NCBI GenBank assembly: GCA_017506865.1
Contig: JAFCMP010000090.1
Coordinates: forward strand, 496,001-560,000
Length of the DNA stretch: 64,000 nt
Direction: 5' to 3'
Source: Tribonema minus
Taxonomy: Eukaryota; Sar; Xanthophyceae; Tribonematales; Tribonemataceae
In this document: piece by piece, positions 1 through 12,228 of the stretch
Layout: the number at the start of each line of letters is the position of its first letter
Position numbering within the stretch: position 1 is the stretch's first letter
Translations under genes and position numbers: made by a program
The notes under the pieces: model-generated
Databases searched by the model: none
What the model was told of the DNA's origin: nothing
The model's input: the letters and a program-made list of their open reading frames with translations, nothing else

Positions 1-326
1 CGCGGACGCACGGGACCCGCCCTGACTGAAACATGATGGCAGCATCGCAGACTCTACGCCTGGGCAGTACACGCGTGTACTGCGGTGTACCCGCGGGCCT
101 TATACTGCCCCGCTTCGGTTCCCTTTCAGCAGTTTTAGGCGCTCTCCTATGCTTTTTTCACCGTCCTTCTACAAGACCATGTGAGCACTGCTGTATTTGT
201 GCCATGCTCTGATGCTGCCGCGCGCTTGAATCGCGTGGCATGCTCAAATGTATATGTGTGTGTGTATGTGTACTCGTGTCATTGAAGGATGACGTGTCTC
301 TGTCTTATTGACACGCGCGCTTGCAG

Positions 327-3300
327 CCCGCGCGCGGCGGTCGTCAACGGGCAGCGACAGAACTGCGGACAGGTGAGCGCTGCACAAGGAAGCCAGAAGT
401 ATGCAATTATGCAAGCGAGCCCGGCCATGACCGGCACAAGCACTCTCTGCATTTGCGGTCCAAGCTGCTGCGGGCCAGTGGCTTTTGCCTGAACCGATGA
501 TCATGCCGTTGCTGGTTTCCAAAACACGTTCTATCGCCCCAGGTATCAGCAGACATTGCAGCAAAGATTTTACACGACTGGGTTCGCAGAGCCCCCGGGG
601 GTATACGGTGGTGCTGGTGGCGCAAATAGCACAATGCCATAAGGTGGAATACACACAACAGGTGTGGGTGAACACTGGCCAAAAATCTTTATGGTGCGTG
701 CTGCATGGCCTCACATGTACATACTGGGAGGGCAGAGCTGCTCAGAGCTGCCAGTGTCATTGCCTCTGACCTTGTATCCCATGTCGCACCCATTTACGTC
801 AAACTCGAAGACGGCGCATCCTGAGAGATCTGCCGGCTGTTGGCGTGTTGAGACAGCACATTGACAGTGGATGATTTAACGGTCACGGCAGAACCCGCCC
901 ACCGCTGTGACGGGCCCACCGCTGTGACGGCCGCAACGAACACGTGCCGAATCTGCACGTACGCCCGCTCATTCGCCGCCGCTGGCCGTGGCAGTGTCGC
1001 GCTCAGCGCAACAGGCTCCTGAGCCGCAAATGTGCCTCATACACACCGCTACGCCACCACACCGTCAACAAGCAGTGACTCAATCATACGGCATCGGGGG
1101 CGACCCGTCGCCGCCCCCCACCGCCCCCCCCAAGTCCCCCGTCTGACTGCGCCCTCCCCCCTCCGCCAAGCCCCCCGTCTAACCGCCCTCCCGTGCTCTC
1201 CTGCTCCTGTCGCGCGGCCGCAGCAGCGGTGGCGCGGCTGCGGAGGACGCGCGGCAGCGCGCGCGCCGCGTGCGCGAGGAGCGCGACCGCGAGCGGCAGC
1301 GACTGCGCTCGCTCATTGCCGCGGGGCGGCGTGAGCGCGCGGCGGCGGCGGAGGCGCGCAGCGGCAGCGGTGGCGGCGGCGGCGGCGGCGGCGGCGCGGA
1401 GTTGGTCGTTGTGGCGCCAGGTACGTGCTGCGCTGCTCGGCGCAGTGACGGAGAGGCGCGAGTTGAGAATGACATGTGATGACACGTACGGACGCTTGAG
1501 TGTACGCGCTGCGGCCACTTGCCGCGCCGCTGCTGCCGCCGTGTTGCATTGCTAATGGGCACTGACGTAGTCAGCCGGCCCAAGTCCTCTGTAAGGTTGC
1601 TGCATGCTGTGCGACGGTTTGTATGCTGCTGATGGCCAACATTGTCAGAGAAGGCGCAGTGCACTCGGCGCCGCGCATCCCGTGCCACGCAGCTCCCCCC
1701 CCCCCCCCCAAACCCCCCAATCGACAGCCATGCTCAGCCACACTGACTGTCATGAGCGCACAGGTGCGCAAGACTCAGCAACAACCCCTTCTCCCCCCCC
1801 CACCTCTCCCCCCCTTGCGGCGTGTAGCAGACGCCGCCCCGGCGCGCGCAACACCGCGCCGGCGCCCTCCGCCCGCTCGTCCCACGGGGGACAGCCCGTT
1901 CAGCGCCGGCTGGTCGCCGGACTTGCAAGCGGCGGCGGCAGCGGCTTGGAGCGCGCCGCGCGCTGTCGGCGGCGGCGACGGCGGCGGCAGCGGCAGCGCG
2001 GCGCGCGGGCGGGGGCGTGGCAATGCGGTTGAAGCTGAAGTTAATGGGGGCCACCACCTTCATCGAGAAGGTGAGTGTGCGCGCGGCGGCGGCGGCAGCG
2101 TGCTGTGGCGCATGGCACTTGGAGAAGGGTCTCATTGCCGCGCTGTGCACGCCAGGGAGCAGTGCTCCTGCATGAGGGGGGGGGGGCGCCGTAGCATGCC
2201 GTTGCTGCGCGGCGTGAGCGCTGCACGCAACTGCAGCAGGTGACGTGCCACACCGCACTGCTCACAACTATGAATGTGCAAACTGCTGACCACCGACGCC
2301 ACACGTAGACCACACCCGGCGCACGGGTAGCGGGCCTGTTGCCGCGAGCGGCGACCCTCTGGGCTCTGCTGCGCGCTCGGTGTTGCGGGCATGCGCCAAG
2401 CGACAGTTGCTGCACTCCGTCGCTGCTCATCCATGGCACCATTGAGACGACTCCCCCTCTGTCCACTGCTCTCCTCAGCCGTCTTTGCAATGCCTTCACG
2501 TTCTATGGCGTTGCGCCTGCTTGCCCGCGCCGCACGCGGCTCCGTGCCTTCACCCGCATGCGCGTTCCACCAGCGCGCGCGCGCTTTGACACGCGTCGCA
2601 CCCTCCCGATGCGCAGGCCGAGGCGCCGAGGCATGGGCGCAGAGACGCCCGCCCCCTCCCTACAGCATCCACACCCCCGCACCCGCGGGCTGGTACCCTG
2701 AGCCTGGCAGGGGGCGTCAAGATGCGGTCCGCGCTGGGGCTCCAGAGCGCACACCTGCAGTTTATGAGAGGGCCGCCAATGGGAGTGCCGTCGCTGGCTC
2801 AGAGGTGAGATTAGGGTGTCTGCGGTGCAAAATCTGGTCAGGTGAGGGGGAGCGGAGGGAGGGAGGGGATGCTCGCTGTCACCAGTACATTGTCAAGGCT
2901 GGTCAGTGAAGTCTTGGTCAGTGCGGCCGTGAATCTTGTCTGCTGCCATTGCTGGTATGCGGACTGACGGCAACTGAAACACACGCCAAACGCACAGTGC
3001 CTCTGCATCGTGCCTGCTGCACTGCGCGCCCGGCTCGGGCCGATGCCCAGTCTCCGCAGGGCGTGCCTCGTCAACCGACGCGCGTTCGCCTCTGGTGCTG
3101 CCCGCGCAATCGCGTACTGCCGCTGCGCTAACCCCGCCGCACCCTGCGTCTCACGCGCCGACCGCAGGCAATGTTGAAGATGAACTGTGGTGTTGAAGTT
3201 CCGGGCCCCGCCCCCGCGCTGGCGCGCACGCGCAGCGAGGGCATCTTGGACGAGCTCAGCCGCATGGAGCCCAGCGTCGTAGAGGAACTGCGCTCCGTCA

Positions 3301-6300
3301 TGACGGAGACGCGCAGCAGGTGGGTACGATAGGCACGTCGCGCATTGAAGTTGTGGTGTTGACGTTGAGGCATTGAAGTTGAGGGCCGCATGGAGCCCAG
3401 CGTCGTCAGGGAGCTGCGCTCCGTCGTGACGGAGACGCGCTGCAGGTGGGTACGCTAGGCACGTTGCGTGTTAACCTTGTAGCATTGAAGCTGTGGTGAC
3501 ACGGACACGGACCCAACATCATCGAGGAGCTGCGCTCCGTCACGACATAGACGCGCAGCTGGTGCGTCATCTCTTGAAGTTGTGTTGTCGCAGTGGCAGT
3601 GTCGTGCCTTTGTGATCCAAACTCAGATGCCCGCCATCAGGAACCGCCGTCAATCGCACGCCGTTCGTCACTACCTAGTGCTCTGACCGCGCGATGGTCA
3701 AATCGAGCTGACTGATGGCATGAACGCACGCGCCCGGCCCTCATGTCGCCCAATACCGATGAAGAGGCCATTTTTAAACACATCACGTGTCCTAATTGCG
3801 CGCGGTTGCGGTCGGATTGAGTCGACTGACGGTATTATGACAAAGCAAGCTCGACCCCCAACCTGGCTGCCGCCGCAACAACATCAAGACTGAGCTGGGG
3901 GGGCTGCTCGGAGGTAGCCCGTGCGACATGCCGACCGTGCGCAGTGGCAGGCTCTCGGCATTTGACGTGCATCAGACACGGCGCGTGTTCAAGCTTCAGG
4001 GGTTTGTGTTGTGAGGAAGAAGTACAGGGACTGGCATGCACCGCGTCTCGCACGTATGACACTGTGACATGCTTGTCCCAGCATGCGATGCGCTTGACGG
4101 TGTCGGCAAGCGTCAGATATGAGACATACCGTATGCACCAAGCGCCACGGCCACAAGCCCACAGTCTAGCGGCAGCGCGCTGAGCACCGAGTCGTTCAGG
4201 GGGCACGCGCCTTCACGTGTCCGCACAAATAGCTGAACCTGTGCTTGCGCTAGCATGCAATCATGCACACCTCGGCTCTGCCTCGCACTGCGCGCGCACA
4301 CGCGTGCGCATGTGTTTTCACGCCTGACGATGCCCGCGCTTCTGCTGCTCTTCTGCATGCGCGTCACCACATGCACGCCTCCACGCTTCCGGACAGAGCA
4401 TACCTACCCTCTGCGCCCTTAACCGTAACCCTCACCTCAAACCCTCACCGCGGACAATTGAGGCATGCTAAACACTTGCAACTGACAGTGTGCGTGCGTG
4501 GTCGTGTGTGTGCGCGTGCGCAGCGCGGACGAGAGCGAGGACGAGGTGCTGCTGCCCGCCGTGGACCTGCTGGGACAGGTACGTCACACGGTGACGCTCC
4601 CACGTGTCGGCTAGGAGGGTTAGGATAGGGCTAGGGTCTCCCACGTCCGTACGTGTCGGGTAGCAGGGTTAGGATAGGGCTAATGTCTCCCCGGGGTTGG
4701 GGGTAGGGTAAGGATGTCCTGTGGTGGACCTGCTGGGACAGGTGCGTTGTGGTGACGCTCCCACGTCCAAACCTGTCGGCTAGTAGGGTTAGGATAGGGT
4801 TAGGGTCAGGGTCGGGGTGAGCGTGAGGGTTCATTGCTAGCCTTACGACCGTCAACGCGGAGTTGCCGGGTTCGCGATGCCCCCGCCCCCGTGCGTGCAC
4901 GTCATCTAAGAGAAAGAGGCACTGATCAGGGTGAGGGTTAGAGTCAGGGTTTACTTGGGTTGGGCTTGGGGTTTGACAAGGGGTTCCGCTCATGTGCCGG
5001 TGTCAGCGCTCGCCTCGAAGACGCAGCCCGTGACTCGCCGGGTGCGCGTCGCTCCCTCGCCCATACAAAAGTGTCAGCAGTCAGGGTCAGGGGTTACAGT
5101 AAGGGTTTGGAATGTCTTGCCTTGTCTTGTCTCGTCTTGTGAAGCTGACGGTGCCTCGACCCCGCGCCTGCATGCCGAATGCCATTCTGTCGAACGGACA
5201 TGCGTGTGCGCGGTGTGCACTTGATGTGCACTTTGAAGGGGTAGGGTTAGATTATAGTTAGGGTTATGTAGGTAGGGGGTGGGGTTAGGGTGAGGGTCAG
5301 CTTGCGAGACGCCTTGCACGGCGTCCCCTAGCTGTGGGCCGCACCATCGGAGCGCTTGGCCTTTCGCCGCTGGCAGTCTCGCAAAGTCTCGCGGTCGCTT
5401 CCCGGCCGCCTGTGGCGACAGACGCGAGTGGCGAGAGGGGCTTTGCCCAACGCTACGGCAGCGTCTCTTGCTGTCGACGCTCCTTTGCCTGCAGCGGTTG
5501 GGTGCATCAGCGGTGCAGCGGTCTCACGTGTGCAGGCTACATGCGGCTTTGCAGATGGAGACTGAGATGCGTGGAGTGCGTCACGGACTAGAGCGACAGT
5601 GCTCACGCGCGAGCGCTCGAGGCAGTGTGGTCTCAGTGTCTCGTATGCACCACGGCAAGACGCGCACACTGTCTTTCCGGGCGTTCACATGGACAGTGAC
5701 AGATGCAGATGTAGGCATGTATGCATCAACACATGTGTCCATCGAGAGCCCTGCGGTCCGACACGCAGTTTCAGCAGCAGGTACGGGGCAGCAGTTGACA
5801 CGTAACCCTTGCCCTAATTAGACACCCCGCTGAGCCGGTCTGCATCACGCACCGCGCCTGCCATACGCACACTGCCCTTGGCGGGCGGCGCCTATGGAAA
5901 TACTTCAGAAGTAGCCTCATATAAACACATGTATTGGTGGAAGGCATTCAATTTGACGGCTAACCGCACCTTGTCACCTAGAACACTACGATCTTTTGAT
6001 TCGTTTCCATGAACATTGCGCACATCGTATGCCCCGCCTGCAATGCGTACGTCGCTTACAGCTGGCGGGCCCCGAGTTCAAGCTGCCGCGGGAAGGGGGC
6101 CGGCACAGCGGCGCTGCGGACGCCCGTCCACCTCATGTAACAGCTGAAACCGCTGAAACCACTCCGGCGGATCATGGCGCTGATAGCGACGGCGAGGTGC
6201 GTTGGGAATTGAACAACAGCATAAACGAAATTCCGGATTGTTCATAAATCACTTGTCGTATGGCAAAGTTGACATTGGATTGGTGTGCGTCCGCTGAGAG

Positions 6301-9300
6301 TGACATGGGGTGCAGCTGAAGCAGCAGCACATAGCGTGCGCTTGATGTGCCACTATCTTTCCATCCCCAAACCTCTATTTCAGCTGCACTTCCCGCAAGA
6401 CGGCCTTGTCTTGATGGTAGGCATCAATGCAGCCTTGCTGAATGATTGTATGCAAGGTCCAGTTCTGGCCATCCCAGCAGTCTCAGCTGACGCTTCAGGT
6501 ATCATCTTCAAGATGTAGGTATCACAATGCTCTACTGTTAGCAGAGCCAGCCTTGAGCACTGCCATGCCCGTATGTATGCCACACTGTCACAACCAAGTG
6601 TGTGCGGCAGCATGCTGCGCCAGCTGCGCAGCGAAACACGTTGGTATAGCGATTGGCGTAGGTGTTCTCATGGTATTGTTGACTTTAGGTTTGACGCCTA
6701 TACTGGGTCACATCTCAAATACTTGTTGCGGACCTGTGGGAGCGTCACTGGCCAGCGTGCAGCCCATATCACAACATCGCGCGCGCTCGTCCGCCTGTGC
6801 TGACACAAGCGTTCAAGGCATACTCACGTCGTGTGCGCTCATCGACCCGCGACTCGCGGGGCGGCAGGTAGCGAAACAGAGTCTCCTGCCGCTGTGATGC
6901 GTGGCTGTGCATGTACGGCTCCGTTGATGGCTCTACTGCGACAGTGTGGCACTACGGAGCAAGCCGCAACCGCCGCGGTGCAGAACGGCTCATTGTCTGA
7001 CGCGCGACATCCATGTCGTAGAGAGCCCTCGGCATCGGCAGCAGTGTGTCATCCTTTCCGCGTGGCTCCTGCGCTGTGCTTGCATCGTCTGACGCACTGC
7101 GTCCGTGTTGCATCGTCTAACGCACTGCGTCCGTGTCACAGGGAGTTTCAAAAGAAAAAGCTCGTTTTGCGTAGCAGTGTCGTCCTTTCCTCACGACCCG
7201 TGAGCTGTGCTTCTGCCGCAGGGCGCGCACTACGAAGCGGACATGTTGCCGGAGTACGTGCAGATGCTGGTCAGCATGCAGCAGGCGCTGGAGAGTCTCG
7301 AGTCGGCATCTGAGTCGCGCTCAACGAGCAGCCGCTCTGCCGACAGGTGAGAGATGCGAGCTCGATCGCACATGGGCCGCTGCAGTGTGTATGTGTACTC
7401 GCAATGCACGACTGACATTGAGCGCCGCTGACACCGATCTGCTGAGATTCTTCAGCCCGGAGCATGGGCCAGTGGTGTGGCGACCGTGGTCACTTTGTTG
7501 TTGACCAAGACCGTGTGCGCGACGCACCTGTGAAGGATGCGATCGCAAGCACCACCTCCTTGCCCTGCAACCAGCCATCAACGTGCGCATACATACTACA
7601 TGATCGTCAGCCATCTACATGATCGTCGTGTCTTTTGAACCGCCTGTGGGGCATGCGCGCGTGACCCCAGCGTCCAGCAGAAGGCGTTGAGTGCTGCAGC
7701 AAGGGAGTGATTTTGGAGCGGTTCCACATATGCAGCCCAGCCCTGAGAACAAGCCCCCCACCAGCGTGGCAAGCCCTAGTTTGCGCAGGTTCAGGGCGGC
7801 GAGTAGGGCAAGCAGTAGGATGAATGTGCACGCGCAAATCACATGCAGTCACTCAGGCTTGGGCGTTGGTCGATTCGGGCGCTGACTCACTTCTGGCTTG
7901 GAGGCCTGTTCAAACGTGCAAAGGCCTGCTGATGGTCTGCGCCGTGCATCAGCGGCTATGCCAGCGGTCAGGAGAAGCCATTGGCGTCAGATGAGAAAAC
8001 GTTGGGGTCACCGCACTCGCACTCTCGAGTGCCTCATTCAGCCGTCCTCTGAGCTGATGAGCTGTCCTGACCGCGAATGCCCTGCAATGCACTGCAGCAT
8101 CGTTTACGAAGTTCTTTGTGTACCGCAGCAAGAGGGCGCGCGAGTCTGACTCACTGACTGCCTCGCGTACCGTCGGTTCTCGGTGTAAGGCAAGGCTGAG
8201 GCACTCACACAGCTGAGCAGCTGTATTGAGGCTTCCGCTCTGGCAGTCATCATTTGCGTCATGCCGCTGCCGCATTACAATCCCATAAGGCCCACCCCGT
8301 CAAGCAGGTGTGTGAGCAACAACTAGCCGTGTGTAGCGGGCACGAGCACTTGTTGTCCGTGCCAACATCACCACGAGCGCTGCCGTGTCACGTCCCTCCC
8401 GCGCAGAGCCATCTCCGAGTCTGACTGGGACGACGCGTCCGCAGCACGCGCAGACGCAGCAGCGTGGGACGGCCGCGCGGCCTGGGCAGACGGCGGACAC
8501 CTCGATGCCGTCCGCAGCCCCAGGTACCGTCGACTGCAGCGACAGCTGTTGCGCGCTGTCACGATGTCTGCAAACGCCCCCCGGTACACCATGCGAGCAC
8601 GCGCCGTGACGCCAACGCCAAATGTGAATGTAGAGGAGTAGCTGGAGGAGTGTTGAGCAGAGTTGAGCGCTGCTGCGCGGGCGCCGGGCCGTGGCGCTTT
8701 GCAGAGGTGGTCAGTGAAGCGGCGGTGCAGCGGCTGCGTGCCGATGCGCCAAACACGGCACGAGAGAACATGGCAGCGCCGGACGGCTGGTTGCCTGCCG
8801 GTCTCATTAGTGATCTGCCACAGGGGCGGCGAGTACCGACTTTCATTCACTTCGACTGTGGGCTGCAGGCGTGCCGAGCACCGATGTGTATCATGTGCGT
8901 GCTGGCGCATGCGCTGCTTTGATTCGAGCCTGTACCTCATCGCAAATACAAGTGCCCACCGAGTTCGTGGCAGCATGGTCACCGTGGTTGCTAGCTGGCC
9001 GTGCCCCAACGTTTGAACCCTCTGGATTCACTCTCGCCTGCGTGCCGCGACTCCGGACTTCTTCGCGCCCCTTGCAGCAGCCGCAGCGAGAGGACGGTCG
9101 ATGCACGCGCCGCTGCCGCCGCCGCCTCCGCTCGCGCATCGCCGCTGGTCATGGCGACTGCCGCCGGTGACATGCAGCCACGATCGTCACGCGCATTGCA
9201 TCATGGCTCAGTTGTTAATGACGAGGGAGCGGGCTGCGGTGAAGCTGTCGGCGGGCCGCTTGCGCAGGTGACGCCCCACATGCGCCGACGCTGACAATCA

Positions 9301-12228
9301 CCAAGTAGCATAAAGCGCTGTTCATGTTGCTGCGGCAACCTGTGGAGCTAGTCTCAATATGGTAGCAGCGTTATCGCGGAGCGTCTGCGTGCGCGCGGCA
9401 AGGCATGATGCGCGTTCGCAGTCGCCGCGGCGACGTGATGCGGCGCACGTAGCCTTGCGTGACGGCGGCAGCAAAGTCGCGGATCGCCTGTCTGCGCGCG
9501 CGCGAGTGCTGTGCGGGCGGTGTCATTTGAACTTGGCCCTCGCGCGCTGAGCGCCAGAGGCAGCGGTGCTCGTGGCTCTGCCATGATGTGGCTGCTCGCA
9601 CCAATGATGCGCTTTCTCGCGATCACGGGGTCGTTGTTCAAGCCGCCATCGCAGCTGAACGCAGTCCAGAGGGGGTCGCTCCAGCACCTTTCTTCAAGTT
9701 TCTCAAGTATGTGTCGGCGATTGCGTCTGCACCGAATCATGCAAGTGGCGGCCTACTCAGCGGGCAGCTGATTGCAGCTCCCGTCCGTGTTGTGATGTGT
9801 GGTGCCTGCCCGCATGCTGGCTGCGCACTGCAACACAGCTCACTGCTGACACAGGGACTATCACCATGAGCAACGAAGTTCACTAGTGAAACTGGCCATG
9901 CGAGCTTTACTCCTGAGTGCACGCACTTGCCCTTTGACTATAAAGTGAGTGGTTTGGTGGCACGGGGCACAGCTGTGCCCCCCCTGTGCTGTCACCGCTG
10001 ACCTTCAACATCACATCGAGTCTGATTGCTACCTCAGTGTTCTGCAGAAACGAATATTGCCGCGCGCTTTGAGCTGAGCGTTGCCATTGGTGCCACCGCC
10101 AATCCCAACCGTTGTACGCTCCGTGTTGATTCGCTTACTGTTGACACCCCGCCACTCCGCCGCCCAATCCTTCAGCCGATTTCAGATGCGTGGGGCGCAG
10201 CTGTCGACGGCACAGCGCTCAGTGCGACGTCGCGCAGCCGCCGCTCCGACGAGCCGCCGAGCTTTGCGCTGTCAACGCAGCTCAAGGGCCTCGCGCTGCT
10301 GCAGTCTCAAGCAGGGGCCCCGCACCTGCAGCAAAGCTCCGCAGGTACGTGCCGCTCGGCGGACGCAGAGTTTGCACCTAGCTGCACGCTTGCGAGCTGA
10401 CGCTGCAACTGTGCGGAACCAGGCGCGGCGCGACCGCAAGGGGCTTCAGACACTGAGGGCCCTGGGTTGCTGACGGGGCATGGTAGGGTGTGTTTGTCGA
10501 TTCTGTGCAGGTGGTTAGAGGGGACCCCGCTGCTGCAGCAGCGTGCTGCAGGCAGCGCGCAGCGGCGGCAGTGTGCACCCGCGACGGTCGCTCGCGTGTG
10601 CTGGGGCGACGAGGTGACAGCGACGCCCCCCCCCTCCTCCCCCTTCGCCAATGTGTACTGTTCACGTGTACACTCGGCAGCGGTCGCATTGCAAGAACCG
10701 CGCTCAAGTACCACCATGCATACCTACCTCCATGGAGCACTCTGCTGAGCACTGCGGCTGTCATCTTCTCGAGCCGTCAACAAGTGGTGGCAGAGCGCCT
10801 GCGTCATTGCGCACCCCCAGCCGCAGGCCAATGCCCTTGCAGCTGCTGGCTGACCTTGCGCGCTTTACCGGTGTGGTACCTGTGCGATGCAGCCTTGATT
10901 CCAAGGTCTGGGTCGTTATCCTGCAGTGGCCGCGGGTGCTTGCCATGCAGAGGCAGTGGAAATTTGATCTGCACGTGCCATCACCACATGCTTTGCAGCA
11001 TTCGCCTTCAGCTGCTGTTTTGACGCTGCACGTGCGGTTCAGGCGGTGCCGACCCTGCCATGACCATCATGGGGGTGCGCCTGGGCAGGGATCTGCAGAC
11101 GGAGCTCAGCGTGAACAGGCAGGTTTAAGCCCCTACGCGCGTCCTTGCCCCTGCTTGCTGGGTTCAGTTTTTGTGCCCACATGCATACCTGTGCCCAGCA
11201 CCGGTTTCAGCGCTTGCGCTGCTGACCACCACACCGTGAGAGAAGTTGCACAAGGTTGAAGCCCACCTTCCATGCATACATCTGCGCGCTCCATGATGTG
11301 TGTCAAATGAGCCAAGGTCACCCTGTATGGTTTGCGTGACGACGCTGCACCCTAGCAGCTGCTCCATGCAGCTGCCTTTTTGCAGGTAGCAGCGCCTGAA
11401 GTTGAAGAAGTTGAACGTCCTTGTGACATGACGGCCAACACCCTACCTTATCTCAGGCCTTCATGCACGCACAACATGCCTGTTGTTAATTTGTTTGCTG
11501 ATTTGTAGCCAACATGCGTATCAACAAAGCACACCGCTCACTGCAGAAGCGTCCGTTGGATCAAACGCGTGGATCTATGAAGCGCACAGCTGGACTGCGG
11601 GCACCATCACCACAGTACGCCGCCACCGCCTGACGTCGTTGCTGTCTGCGCATGCTGTGCGCGCAGAGGCGATAGTGCAGCGCACCGCATAGAAGCCCTG
11701 CGCGTTTACCTTGAAGACAGGTGAGCCCGAAGACGGCACATGATTGGTCTGATGTGTGGATCAGAGAACCAATCATGGCGCGACATCACCCACAGGCGCA
11801 CAGAGAGCACTGTCATCTACACCAACGCCATGGGCACCGTGGCACTGGACGTTCATCTGCTAGTGTGCCTTGTCGTAGCATCAGTGCTCAATGGCTTCTT
11901 ACTGGGGCACGAGGCCACCGATTGCCTGCTGTTTGCAGAGACGTCGGCCATCCTCACAAAATGCACATTCCACTGGCGCCAAGCGCAATTGCTCCCATCA
12001 TGACCCTGGAATCGCCTTGTGCGCATGCACCGCTTTGCCAGGCTGGGACTGAGTCCCTTCTTGGGTGCGTACCGGTATCTCAAGCGCATCGGGGAGGGGC
12101 CCGGCGCCGACACCGACGCCGCCGTCACCGCGCAGTTGGAGATGCTCATGGGCGGCGCTGAGCAGCTGACACACCTGCCAGCGCTGCTGCAGCTCATCGC
12201 GGTCGAGGAGCGCTTCGACGAGACGTGA
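327..12228 (+). CDS. 3' part of a 17-exon gene; C-terminus resembles NEK (NIMA-related) protein kinases; 5' partial
   Basis: Proposed exons: 327-372, 1224-1420, 1831-2070, 2711-2804, 3236-3319, 4524-4578, 6062-6196, 6384-6416, 7222-7346, 8407-8523, 9078-9166, 10048-10344, 11043-11122, 11386-11422, 11509-11614, 11667-11720, 12042-12228. All have GT-AG borders, and the frame stays open across every junction for 658 codons to a TGA. Early exons are Arg/Glu-rich and probably coiled-coil (EERDRERQRLRSL), then Ala/Pro/Gly-rich and acidic (ESEDEVLLP, ESDWDDASAA). The last three exons read RIEALRVYLEDRLG, FLGAYRYLK and MGGAEQLTHLPALLQL...ERFDET. From memory this matches the C-terminal block of NEK1/NEK5-like kinases (LE.KLG...F...Y, then LG.EH.HL.PK.L.L). 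The kinase domain would lie outside the window. Weakest exons: 11043-11122 and 11386-11422 (poor donors) and the 52-nt intron 11615-11666. The function is inferred from the tail only; an unrelated coiled-coil protein is possible. Confidence 0.55.
3387..3560 (+). repeat. Two decayed tandem copies of the end of the preceding exon
   Basis: The exon ending at 3319 (RMEPSVVEELRSVMTETRSR, then GTGGGTACG) is repeated at 3387-3444 with its donor (GTGGGTACG kept). A more damaged repeat lies at 3505-3560, where an in-frame TAG and a GGTGCG donor remnant are visible. The intervening intron text (GGCACG, CATTGAAGTTG) is repeated too, so the unit of about 115 bp spans the exon-intron border. Confidence 0.85.
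4608..5305 (+). repeat. Degenerate TTAGGG-like short repeats in an intron
   Basis: Clusters of GGGTTAGGATAGGG, GGGTTAGGGTCAGGG and AGGGTTATG words occur at 4612-4680, 4785-4815, 4928-4970 and 5240-5300, all inside the intron between exons 4524-4578 and 6062-6196. They look like scattered, mutated telomere-type hexamers rather than a chromosome end, because genes continue on both sides. Confidence 0.7.
4721..4815 (+). repeat. Echo of exon 4524-4578 end plus flanking intron
   Basis: The string GTGGACCTGCTGGGACAGGT from the exon end recurs at 4727-4746. It is followed by the same intron words (GTGACGCTCCCACGT, GTCGGCTAG, GGGTTAGGATAGGG) that follow the real donor at 4579. The intron is therefore partly a tandem duplicate of the exon border. 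Confidence 0.85.
5936..6035 (+). repeat. Dispersed intron repeat, copy 1
   Basis: About 95 bp starting GGTGGAAGGCATT, with GACGGCTAACC, ACCTTGTCA and GATCTTTTGATTCGTTTCCAT. It lies just before the acceptor at 6061. A matching copy is at 23347-23440 and a shorter one at 54938-54975, each in an intron of an unrelated gene. No terminal repeats or coding capacity are visible. Confidence 0.75.

Noticed and set aside
1084-1688. Long Ala/Arg-rich minus-strand frames near 1.1-2.3 kb
   Set aside because: Mirror images of GC-rich exons of the NEK-like gene; no splice sites or motifs on the minus strand.
3167-3235. Longer version of exon 3236-3319 starting at 3167 with ATG
   Set aside because: Its phase does not fit the preceding exon (2711-2804); the acceptor at 3233-3235 does.
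9167-9267. Longer version of exon 9078-9166 using the donor at 9268
   Set aside because: Open frame and plausible donor, but ends in phase 0, which does not match the next exon at 10048; kept only as a possible isoform.
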